Positions 1 to 5,801 of a DNA stretch of 5,801 bases are shown here, piece after piece (within the stretch, counting starts at the first letter, position 1; each line of letters begins with the position of its first letter). The DNA comes from CAZTLI01 sp964614375. GTDB lineage: Bacteria > Chloroflexota > Anaerolineae > Aggregatilineales > Phototrophicaceae. The notes beneath the pieces were generated by a model that did not search any database, had not been told where the DNA came from, and saw only the letters and a program-made list of their open reading frames with translations. Both the position numbers and the translations under genes were made by a program. The stretch spans positions 1 to 5,801 of the forward strand of contig CAZTLI010000365.1 of the NCBI GenBank assembly GCA_964614375.1, given 5' to 3'.

Positions 1-1
1 C

Positions 2-1207
2 GGTATACTGCTGGCAGTCTCGCCCTTAACCGCGATTTATGCCAATTTGATGTTTACCGAGAGCATTTATAGCTCGCTGCTGGTTTTCGCCACGGTGATT
101 AGCTACCGTCTCGTCACCATAGGCGCGAACAGCAGGCGTGCAGCCATTATTGCGGGGTCGCTGTGGGGGCTGGTCGCGGTTTTTCGTCCGGTGGCATTGT
201 TTATTATTATCCCGGTGCTGATTTTGCTGTTGTTCCTACGATTGCAGCGCCGCCGACTACTGTTTATCCTGATAGGTTTCGGTATCGCCCTATTCGCTTT
301 TTCTGGATTACGCGCGCGGTTAGACGGGCACTTTAGCTTCGGCGCAGACGACACCGACACCTATTTTGGGATGACATATCTCTATCAAGGGTTGCATAGT
401 GTCGAAAATGGCCCATTGGCAGCTGAGCTAGAGGATATGATTACCAGCGGCGATTATTGTGATGTGCCAACTGATATTCTCGTCAATTGGGACGCATTGG
501 CATGGGGGTTCTTCATCACCCGCTTCTGTATGCCACGTTATAATCAGGCCAACGATGCCGATATGAATATGCGTGCGATCTATGTGGAAGCGATTCGCGC
601 GCACCCGGGGCAATTTGTGCGCCATGTCTATGATGAGATGCGCCGCTTTTTGACAGTTAGCGAGCGTGACAACGGCATTAGCGACCCTGCTGCGCGGGAA
701 TATGCCTATGTCATCCATCCTTTTTTTGTCGGTGTGTCTGGCAATATGTGTACGAATATGGCGATTGATGTTGAGAATAATCCCGATTTAGCGGATCGGT
801 TTGCCTATTTTTGCGACCATCCTTATGTCAATCAGTCTGTACCAAGACGCGATGGATTGGGTTTAGAATGGCTCAATCTTGATCTTATGCAGCCCTATCG
901 TCTACAAAGCAGTATCGAATGGGCGCGCTTCTGGACGATGCTGGCGTTAGTTGGCTATGGTTTGCTGATTTTGCCCTCGCGCTTGCGTCCACTATTCATG
1001 TTGTGTCTATTGATTATCGGGTATCATGCGGGTGTAACGGCGGTAGCGCAGTATAATCTGCCGCGTTATACGATGGTACTCGCGCCAGTTTTCACTGTCA
1101 TTGCCACACTGATTTATATGTCGGTAGCAGATGCAGTGGTCGATTGGCTGCGCCGTCGCAAGAAGATGTCCGAAGTCGATACCGATTATGCACTTGATCT
1201 ATCCTGA
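2..1207 (+). CDS. GT-C fold membrane glycosyltransferase (GT39/PMT-like), 5' partial
   Basis: This is the C-terminal 401 residues of an integral membrane protein. The frame stays open to the left edge of the window, so the TTG at 47 and the ATG at 50 are internal codons and the true start lies upstream. The segment SPLTAIYANLMFTESIY (about residues 7-23) matches the 'P...y....TE.....L' pattern of GT39/ArnT-type enzymes, which move sugars from polyprenyl-phosphate carriers onto proteins or glycans on the outer face of the membrane. Hydrophobic helices follow at about 22-40, 48-80 (a pair, with an RP motif at 62-63) and 85-102. A soluble region of roughly 200 residues comes next, containing the family-like AHPGQF stretch at 200-205. 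About three more helices lie near 310-325, 332-350 and 355-378, including the RY of NLPRYTM that is common near the end of such proteins. A basic tail (RRRKK) suggests a cytoplasmic C-terminus. The soluble region has four cysteines. Donor and acceptor cannot be told from sequence. It is probably co-transcribed with the next gene, 21 bases downstream. Confidence 0.8.
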   Translation, partial: GILLAVSPLTAIYANLMFTESIYSSLLVFATVISYRLVTIGANSRRAAIIAGSLWGLVAVFRPVALFIIIPVLILLLFLRLQRRRLLFILIGFGIALFAFSGLRARLDGHFSFGADDTDTYFGMTYLYQGLHSVENGPLAAELEDMITSGDYCDVPTDILVNWDALAWGFFITRFCMPRYNQANDADMNMRAIYVEAIRAHPGQFVRHVYDEMRRFLTVSERDNGISDPAAREYAYVIHPFFVGVSGNMCTNMAIDVENNPDLADRFAYFCDHPYVNQSVPRRDGLGLEWLNLDLMQPYRLQSSIEWARFWTMLALVGYGLLILPSRLRPLFMLCLLIIGYHAGVTAVAQYNLPRYTMVLAPVFTVIATLIYMSVADAVVDWLRRRKKMSEVDTDYALDLS

Positions 1208-1228
1208 TATTTGAAATCGCAGTGAGCC

Positions 1229-2758
1229 ATGATTAAAAAAGTCCTCATTTTCATTGTCAGTTATAATGCCGAACAATTCATCGAAAGTGTCTTGGAGCGG
1301 ATTCCGGCTGCGATGTATGCTGGTGACACCTTTGAGACCGAAGTGCTGGTGATAGATGATAAATCGGATGACCAGACAGTCTACCGTGCGATTGATTTTG
1401 GGCGGCGGAAACCCCATCTCAGCGTTACGGTGCTTCATAATCCCGAAAATCAAGGCTATGGTGGCAATCAAAAAGTTGGTTATCACTATGCCATCCAGAA
1501 TGGCTTTGATGTCGTCGTGCTGCTGCATGGTGATGGTCAATATGCCCCGGAATTGTTGCCAGATATGGTGCAGCCTATCCTAAATGGTGAGGCCGATGTT
1601 GTTTTTGGATCACGGATGATCAATAAATCAGACGCGCTTAAAGGCCGAATGCCCCTGTATAAGTGGGTTGGTAATCAGGTTTTGACCTTTATTCAGAACT
1701 GGTTGTTAGGGTCGAAATTATCTGAATTCCATACCGGGTATCGCGCCTACAGTGTAAACGCATTGAAGTCTGTACCATTTATGTTCAATGCCGACTATTT
1801 TGACTTCGATACCGACATTATCATTCAAATGCTGGACACGGGAAAACGCATTACAGAAATCCCGATCCCGACCTATTATGGTGATGAGATTTCACGGGTA
1901 AACGGCATCCGTTACGGCATCCTCATCCTCAAATCCACGTTGTTATCGCGGATTGTGCCACGCGGTATTTATTATCATCCTAAATTTGACTACCATGTGG
2001 ATAATTCGTTTTATACGTTCAAATTAGGATTTCCCAGTTCACATACCTTTGCCCTTGAACGGGTCAAACCGGGTTCGACGGTGTTAGATGTCGGTTGTGG
2101 GCCGGGTTTCATGGCGCAGTATCTCGCCGAACAAAATGTCCGCACTATTTCACTTGATCGCTTCATTTTGCCGATGACGGCGCAATTTTCCTATAAAACG
2201 ATTGAAGCAGATGTCGATGACTACGACTTCATTGCCGATGACACCAAAACGGATACCATTTTTGTATTAGACATTATTGAACATCTAAAAGACCCTGAAG
2301 GTTTTCTCAAAAAGCTGCGTATTCGTTATGCCAGAGATGATACACAGGTCATTATCACGACGGGTAACGTTGCCTTTATTATCATTCGTCTCAGTTTGCT
2401 TTTGGGGCAGTTCAATTACGGCAAACGCGGTATTCTCGACCTCGACCATACCCGTTTGTTCACCTTTGGCTCGATGCGACGGTTGTTGCAATTGAGTGGG
2501 TATGACATTATGGAAGAAAAAGGTATCCCCGCGCCGTTTCCGCTGGCGGTCGGCAACGGTGTGGCAGGTCGTTTACTGTTAAGTATCAATCGCGCCCTAA
2601 TCCGGGTGTCACGGAGTTTATTTGCCTATCAGATGGCGTTTGTTGCGCGTCCACGCCTGACACTTGACCATTTGCTAGAAAATGCCGAGCGTTCCGCTGA
2701 AGAAAAGCGGCAGTCCTATTTTGCTGAATCCAACGAACTCTTAGAGGAACGGCCCTAA
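1229..2758 (+). CDS. Bifunctional GT2 glycosyltransferase / class I SAM-dependent methyltransferase
   Basis: A 509-residue fusion of two enzymes. Residues 4-240 are a family 2 (GT-A fold) glycosyltransferase close to dolichol-phosphate mannosyltransferase-like proteins. Visible motifs are the FIVSYNAEQFI strand (8-18), VIDDKSDDQT (41-50) for the nucleotide, NQGYGGNQ (74-81), the metal-site HGDGQY (100-105), FGSRM (126-130) and TGYRAYS (169-175). No membrane helix is obvious after this domain. Residues 270-430 are a Rossmann methyltransferase: motif I VLDVGCGPG (285-293), an acidic residue ending strand 2 (D310), VLDIIEHLKDP (346-356), and the late segment LDHTRLFTF (404-412), typical of methyltransferases of the UbiG/Methyltransf_11 type. 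The last 60 residues are basic and helical with no recognised domain. The ATG has only a weak GTGAG-like ribosome site 2 bases upstream. It sits between a GT-C enzyme and a small protein in one operon, which suggests surface glycan or glycolipid synthesis. Substrates of both domains are unknown. Confidence 0.9.
   Translation: MIKKVLIFIVSYNAEQFIESVLERIPAAMYAGDTFETEVLVIDDKSDDQTVYRAIDFGRRKPHLSVTVLHNPENQGYGGNQKVGYHYAIQNGFDVVVLLHGDGQYAPELLPDMVQPILNGEADVVFGSRMINKSDALKGRMPLYKWVGNQVLTFIQNWLLGSKLSEFHTGYRAYSVNALKSVPFMFNADYFDFDTDIIIQMLDTGKRITEIPIPTYYGDEISRVNGIRYGILILKSTLLSRIVPRGIYYHPKFDYHVDNSFYTFKLGFPSSHTFALERVKPGSTVLDVGCGPGFMAQYLAEQNVRTISLDRFILPMTAQFSYKTIEADVDDYDFIADDTKTDTIFVLDIIEHLKDPEGFLKKLRIRYARDDTQVIITTGNVAFIIIRLSLLLGQFNYGKRGILDLDHTRLFTFGSMRRLLQLSGYDIMEEKGIPAPFPLAVGNGVAGRLLLSINRALIRVSRSLFAYQMAFVARPRLTLDHLLENAERSAEEKRQSYFAESNELLEERP
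2744..2748 (+). promoter_or_regulatory. Shine-Dalgarno site for the small downstream gene
   Basis: GAGGA lies inside the last codons of the fusion gene, 9 bases before the ATG at 2758. It is the clearest ribosome site in the window and supports the small gene as truly translated, and from this ATG. Confidence 0.6.
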
Positions 2759-2988
2759 TGTCCAATATCGACAAGCGCCACAAACTCGATGCCGACGTGT
2801 TTAGTTATCATGTGACCAAAAGTGGCACGGTGCTGTTGTACTGGTACGACAAGCAAGTCAAAATACTGAAGGGGCAGCCGGCGCAAAAATTCCTCGCGCG
2901 TATGGACGGCCTCGATGGTCGGGACGCGCAGCTAGTGATGGCGAAGGCGACGGGCAATTTTAAACGGGGTAATGAACGCAGGCAGTAG
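2758..2988 (+). CDS. Small basic conserved-looking hypothetical protein (76 aa)
   Basis: A 76-residue soluble protein with no signal peptide or membrane helix. I cannot assign a function. Its ATG overlaps the stop of the fusion gene (TAATG, one shared base) and a GAGGA site precedes it, so it is probably translationally coupled. Two parts are visible. Residues 14-42 look like short beta strands (FSYHVTKSGTVLLYWYDKQV) followed by KILKGQPAQKFLARM. The C-terminal part, LVMAKATGNFKRGNERR (59-75), is basic and ends in a glycine/asparagine/arginine-rich stretch. From memory, small proteins with the same strand-helix-'TGNFKRGNE' layout occur in Chloroflexota genomes, but I could not verify this. The basic tail could contact nucleic acid or a phosphate-rich ligand, which is inference only. 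It is the last gene before the hairpin at 3020. Confidence 0.8.
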   Translation: MSNIDKRHKLDADVFSYHVTKSGTVLLYWYDKQVKILKGQPAQKFLARMDGLDGRDAQLVMAKATGNFKRGNERRQ

Positions 2989-3019
2989 TCAATAGCGCTA
3001 CGCCATGCAAAGAATCAAC

Positions 3020-3056
3020 AACACCGACTTATGAATGACAGTCGGTGTTTGTTTTT
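3020..3056 (+). terminator. Rho-independent terminator of the plus-strand operon, possibly bidirectional
   Basis: A perfect 10-bp stem pairs AACACCGACT (3020-3029) with AGTCGGTGTT (3040-3049) around a 10-base loop. The T-rich run TTTGTTTTT (3048-3056) follows. It begins 31 bases after the small gene's stop. It also lies 14 bases beyond the stop of the convergent RNase J gene. Read on the minus strand, the stem is followed only by a weaker GTTGATTCTTTG tail, so it may serve both directions but is best for the plus strand. Confidence 0.8.
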
Positions 3057-3069
3057 GAGCAGGTTGTGA

Positions 3070-4728
3070 CTAGTGTTCGTTAATCACGCTGAAGACCATC
3101 GGACGGCGTTTGGTTTCGTTATACAGCAACCGGCTCAGGCTTTCTTGCAGCTTATCTCGACGCCGACCATTACGTGAATGCGCCGTTGTTTCCAGCGCGC
3201 GAATGATAGTATCTTTCACCTGTTGGATAAGTTCATCCGAATCACGCAAATAGATAAACCCACGCGACAGGATTTCCGGCTCTCCCAAGAGTTCACCGGT
3301 GCGTCCATTGATGTTGACATTGACAATGAGGAAACCGTCACGCGCCAGGATTTCGCGGTCACGCATAACGGCTCTACCGACATCACCGACACCGCTGCCA
3401 TCAACAAACACATAACCACCCGGCACACGTTCGCCCAATCGAACACCCTTTTTATCAATTTCGATGACTGTGCCGTTTTCTGCCACGAAAACATGATCGC
3501 GCGGAATACCCGATTGTATCGCCAATTGGGCATGTTGATGCAGATGACGCAGTTCACCATGCACTGGCAAGAGATATTCAGGCTGCACGAGGCTGATCAT
3601 CAATTTCATCTCTTCCTGACACGCATGACCCGACACATGCACCTGCTCAATCGGGTCATAAATGACATTCGCACCCTGTTGGAACAGTTTATTGATGGTG
3701 CGATAGACCATTTCTTCGTTGCCGGGTATAGGATGGGAGGACAGGACAATCGTATCATCGTGTTGGATTTCCAGCGTTCGATGCCGATGTGTTGCCAATC
3801 GCCCCAATACAGCCGATGGTTCACCCTGTGTACCCGTCACCATAATCACGACTTTGCGCGCCGGGAAGTTGTCTATCTGCGCTAAGTCAACAACCATGTT
3901 GGGTGGCACATCCAAAATGCCCATTTCCTGCGCCATTTTGACATTTTCAACCATACTTGTCCCGGCGAAGGCGATTTTGCGGTCATGCTTTTGGGCAGCA
4001 TAGACCACCTGCTGGATGCGCGAAATCAGCGACGCGAAGGTCGCGACCATGATGCGCCCCCTGGCATTACGGAACACGTTGTCGAAAGCCGGGTCAATCT
4101 CGGCTTCGGAGGCCGTCCAACCCGGTTTGTCGGCATTCGTGCTATCGGCCAGCAGCAATTTGACACCTTTTTGTGCGAAACTCGCCAACCGCCCGTAATC
4201 GGGTTTCTTACCGCCTACCGGGGTGTTATCGAACTTATAGTCACCGGTATGGACGATATAGCCATACGGTGTTTTGAAGCCAAAACCCACACAATCGGGA
4301 ATACTATGGGTAACATGGAATGACTCAATCTCAAATGGGCCAATCTGCAAGGTATCGCCTGCCTCAAAGATGTTGATTTTTGTGGCGTCGGACACCCGCC
4401 TGGTACGGAGCTTCACATCCAACAATCCCGCGGTCAGCGGGGTGGCATAAATTGGGACGTTCGGAAGCGCATCGACTACATGCGAAGCAGCACCCGTATG
4501 GTCTTCATGACCATGCGTATATAAAATGCCGTGAATGGTTAAGTCTGTCCGTTCAAGTAGATAACGGAAGTCCGGGATGATGTAATCGACCCCGAGCATG
4601 TCATTTGTGGGGAACATGATACCGGTATCAATGATGATGGCATCATTATCCATTTCGAGGACGGTCATGTTTTTACCAATTTCCCCAAGACCGCCAAGGG
4701 GGACAATACGAAGTTTAGGTTCAGTCAT
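3070..4728 (-). CDS. rnj: Ribonuclease J (metallo-beta-lactamase/beta-CASP RNase)
   Basis: A 552-residue protein, close in length to Bacillus subtilis RNase J1 (555). The family degrades RNA 5'-to-3' from monophosphorylated ends and also cuts internally, in mRNA turnover and rRNA maturation in the cytoplasm. The N-terminus TEPKLRIVPLGGLGEIGKN is typical. Zinc-site residues are all present: H72-G-H74-E-D76-H77, H141 in FHVTHS, D163 in HTGDYKFD and H390 in LPVHGE. The beta-CASP domain (about 210-350) carries TGTQGEP (298-304) and SSHPIPGNE (330-338), and HVSGHA is at 364-369. The C-terminal domain (about 450-552) includes NVNINGRTGELLGEPEI and GFIYLRDSD. I chose the ATG at 4728 because family homology begins there. 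The frame has an upstream ATG at 4776 that would add 16 unconserved residues (ERNSGRLWCCPALCV-like). Neither ATG has a good ribosome site. The gene stands alone, convergent with the glycosyltransferase operon, and has its own promoter and long leader. Confidence 0.95.
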   Translation of the reverse strand: MTEPKLRIVPLGGLGEIGKNMTVLEMDNDAIIIDTGIMFPTNDMLGVDYIIPDFRYLLERTDLTIHGILYTHGHEDHTGAASHVVDALPNVPIYATPLTAGLLDVKLRTRRVSDATKINIFEAGDTLQIGPFEIESFHVTHSIPDCVGFGFKTPYGYIVHTGDYKFDNTPVGGKKPDYGRLASFAQKGVKLLLADSTNADKPGWTASEAEIDPAFDNVFRNARGRIMVATFASLISRIQQVVYAAQKHDRKIAFAGTSMVENVKMAQEMGILDVPPNMVVDLAQIDNFPARKVVIMVTGTQGEPSAVLGRLATHRHRTLEIQHDDTIVLSSHPIPGNEEMVYRTINKLFQQGANVIYDPIEQVHVSGHACQEEMKLMISLVQPEYLLPVHGELRHLHQHAQLAIQSGIPRDHVFVAENGTVIEIDKKGVRLGERVPGGYVFVDGSGVGDVGRAVMRDREILARDGFLIVNVNINGRTGELLGEPEILSRGFIYLRDSDELIQQVKDTIIRALETTAHSRNGRRRDKLQESLSRLLYNETKRRPMVFSVINEH

Positions 4729-4739
4729 AACACAAAGAG

Positions 4740-4763
4740 CCGGGCAGCACCATAAGCGCCCGG
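4740..4763 (-). promoter_or_regulatory. GC-rich hairpin just upstream of the RNase J start
   Basis: CCGGGC (4740-4745) and GCCCGG (4758-4763) form a six-base all-GC stem with a 12-base loop that can add two inner GC pairs. In the minus-strand transcript it ends 11 bases before the ATG at 4728, where a ribosome site would be expected, yet the spacer (CTCTTTGTGTT) has none. It could hinder or position the ribosome. The pairing is seen directly; any role is inferred. Confidence 0.35.
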
Positions 4764-4892
4764 AATTCCTTTCCATATAGCGTCTTTAAACAGGTCAAAA
4801 ATAAGGGAATTAGTTTGTTGTGCTGGTTTATTATGTGGGAATATGGACTGAGTTTCTGTTAAGCATAGTATAACTGTTATGAGACAGATTAT

Positions 4893-4924
4893 TGGTTAAG
4901 GTTGTTTCAAACTTCGCTTAACCA
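4893..4924 (-). promoter_or_regulatory. Inverted repeat at the predicted 5' end of the RNase J transcript
   Basis: TGGTTAAG (4893-4900) and CTTAACCA (4917-4924) are perfect 8-base inverted arms, 16 bases apart. The space between holds a second small palindrome, GTTTCAAAC (4904-4912). With the extended -10 at 4932-4940, transcription should start near 4925, so the repeat begins at about +1 to +3. It may fold as a 5'-terminal stem-loop in the mRNA or serve as a DNA operator covering the start point. Confidence 0.4.
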
Positions 4925-4931
4925 CATCTAA

Positions 4932-4940
4932 ATTATAGCA
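4932..4940 (-). promoter_or_regulatory. Extended -10 promoter for RNase J
   Basis: On the minus strand the sequence reads TGC-TATAAT, a consensus -10 hexamer (4932-4937) with the TGn extension (4938-4940). No good -35 hexamer lies 16-18 bases upstream, and extended -10 promoters often lack one. Predicted transcription starts near 4925, leaving a leader of about 200 bases before the ATG at 4728. It sits downstream of the aminotransferase hairpin, consistent with an independent transcription unit. Confidence 0.5.
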
Positions 4941-4978
4941 CATTTTCGCGATCAACATAGGGCAAGTTCCAAATACGC

Positions 4979-5007
4979 CGGGATAGAGGCTGTTTGCGTC
5001 TATCCCG
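4979..5007 (-). terminator. Hairpin after the aminotransferase gene, probable terminator
   Basis: A perfect 9-bp stem pairs CGGGATAGA (4979-4987) with TCTATCCCG (4999-5007) around an 11-base loop. It lies 17 bases past the aminotransferase stop, between that gene and the RNase J promoter. On the minus strand the tail is only GCGTATTTGG, so the U-run is poor. It may act as a weak or factor-aided terminator, or as a 3'-end stabiliser. Confidence 0.5.
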
Positions 5008-5024
5008 ACATTGTGCGAACCGGT

Positions 5025-5801
5025 TTACCAATCCTCGAACGAGTAAAGTGCGCCAATCACGCGGTCAAGGTCTTCGTCGGTCATCGCGTTATAGAATGGC
5101 AAGCGCAGCAAGCGGTCACTGATGTCTTCTGTCACAGGGCAGTCGCCGACTTTGCCACCAAAATGCTGTCCCATGTCCGAAATGTGTAGTGGCAAGTAGT
5201 GAAATACCGTAAGAATGCTCTGCGACTTGAGATAGTCGATGAGGCGGGACCGAATTTCCAGCGACGGCAGCAGCACATAGTACATATGATACGACTGCTC
5301 GCAATCATCGGGCACAATCGGCAGCCGCACGTCGTGCATTTCCGCCCATTTAGGCAGGTGGTGATTGTAATATTCCCAAATGTGCCGCCGTTTGCCTTGA
5401 ATTTCGTCTGCTTTTTCGAGCTGGGCGCACAGGAATGCCGCCAGCATATCGGAGGGGAGATAACTCGACCCTACATCAACCCATGTATATTTATCCACCT
5501 GACCCCGAAAGAAGCGGCTGCGATTCGTCCCTTTCTCGCGGATGATTTCAGCACGTTCAATATAGCTCGGATCATTAATGAGCAGGGCGCCGCCTTCGCC
5601 ACTGGTGAAATTTTTGGTTTCGTGGAAGCTCTGGGTCGCCATGCTGCCAAATGTGCCCAGATATTGGCCTTTGTATCTGGCGAACAGCGCGTGGGCGTTG
5701 TCCTCGACCACCGGGATCGTGTGTTTGCTGGAAACTTCACAAATGGGCGAGACTTCCTGCGCTCCAGCTCCGACCCATCGACGTTCGCCTGGCTCGCGGC
5801 G
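5025..5801 (-). CDS. rffA: dTDP-4-amino-4,6-dideoxygalactose transaminase (RffA/WecE type), 5' partial
   Basis: The C-terminal 258 residues of a DegT/DnrJ/EryC1/StrS-family PLP aminotransferase; the full family length is about 375, so roughly 120 residues lie past the right edge. The frame is open to the edge, so the GTG at 5711 is the internal valine of VVEDNAH, not a start. The enzyme class moves an amino group from glutamate to dTDP-4-keto-6-deoxyglucose, giving dTDP-Fuc4N for surface polysaccharide. Seen in the fragment: VVEDNAH (31-37, Asp that contacts the PLP ring nitrogen), SFHETKN (58-64, Lys63 as the expected Schiff-base lysine), SGEGGA (67-72), REKGTNRSRFFRGQVDKY (88-105), SSYLPSD (112-118), FHYLPLH (200-206) and RLLRLPFY (230-237). 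The REKGTNRSRFFRGQ block points to RffA/WecE rather than other DegT branches. The first dozen residues at the edge match the family poorly. The product joins the glycan theme of the left-hand operon. Confidence 0.88.
   Translation of the reverse strand, partial: RREPGERRWVGAGAQEVSPICEVSSKHTIPVVEDNAHALFARYKGQYLGTFGSMATQSFHETKNFTSGEGGALLINDPSYIERAEIIREKGTNRSRFFRGQVDKYTWVDVGSSYLPSDMLAAFLCAQLEKADEIQGKRRHIWEYYNHHLPKWAEMHDVRLPIVPDDCEQSYHMYYVLLPSLEIRSRLIDYLKSQSILTVFHYLPLHISDMGQHFGGKVGDCPVTEDISDRLLRLPFYNAMTDEDLDRVIGALYSFEDW

Noticed and set aside
47..52. TTG/ATG as the start of the GT-C gene
   Set aside because: The frame is open upstream to the window edge and those residues (LLAVSPLTAIYANL) fit the family, so the true start is outside the window.
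1199..1540. A 113-codon minus-strand frame opposite the GT2 domain
   Set aside because: It is antisense to conserved GT2 motifs, has no family resemblance, and the plus-strand gene explains the region.
3178..3885. A 235-codon open frame on the plus strand, antisense to RNase J
   Set aside because: It lies fully inside a well-conserved RNase J gene. Its translation is rich in H, R, T and F with no recognisable domain, and it has no ribosome site. It is a shadow of the real gene's codon pattern.
4870..4880. Palindrome ATAAC-T-GTTAT in the RNase J leader as an operator
   Set aside because: Five-base AT-rich arms are expected by chance in this AT-rich stretch, and it lies about 45 bases downstream of the predicted start with no second copy.
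4777..5024. A small RNA, tRNA, riboswitch or hidden gene in the gap before RNase J
   Set aside because: I saw no tRNA-like cloverleaf, no riboswitch class signature that I know, and no open frame with a ribosome site. The promoter, hairpin and leader account for what is visible.
5709..5711. GTG as the start of the aminotransferase
   Set aside because: It encodes the internal valine of the VVEDNAH motif, and the frame continues upstream to the edge without a stop.
1..5801. Mobile element, CRISPR array, toxin-antitoxin or defence system
   Set aside because: No transposase or integrase motif, no regularly spaced direct repeats, no terminal inverted repeats, and no nuclease/regulator pair were seen. 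All five genes are explained as glycan synthesis, RNA decay or one small unknown.

Overview
The window looks like ordinary chromosomal DNA from a bacterium that uses RNase J. Base composition is balanced (near 50% G+C by eye) and genes are tightly packed. My best guess is an uncultured Chloroflexota (Anaerolineae-like) genome. This guess rests on the RNase J type, on a small basic protein that resembles ones I remember from that phylum, and on the cell-surface sugar genes. No rRNA or universal marker is present, so the placement is inference.

Layout: (1) Bases 2-2988, plus strand, hold a three-gene operon. It contains the C-terminal 401 residues of a GT-C membrane glycosyltransferase, a 509-residue fusion of a GT2 glycosyltransferase and a SAM-dependent methyltransferase, and a 76-residue protein of unknown function whose start codon overlaps the previous stop. 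A 10-bp hairpin with a T-rich tail closes the operon at 3020-3056. (2) Bases 3070-4728, minus strand, encode a complete ribonuclease J with every metal-binding motif intact, convergent with the operon. (3) Bases 4729-5024 contain no gene but read as an organised control region on the minus strand: a hairpin after the next gene, an extended -10 promoter, an inverted repeat at the predicted transcript start, and a long leader ending in a GC hairpin. (4) Bases 5025-5801, minus strand, hold the C-terminal part of a RffA/WecE-type dTDP-sugar aminotransferase that runs off the window.

The genes at both ends point to surface glycan synthesis. The aminotransferase makes an amino-deoxy-sugar nucleotide, the GT2 domain probably loads a sugar onto a lipid carrier or acceptor, and the GT-C enzyme probably transfers a lipid-linked sugar outside the membrane. 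RNase J is a housekeeping RNA-decay enzyme that happens to sit between them. I found no mobile element, CRISPR array, tRNA, rRNA or defence system. The points most worth a second look are the structured leader of the RNase J gene, the GT2-methyltransferase fusion and the coupled small protein.
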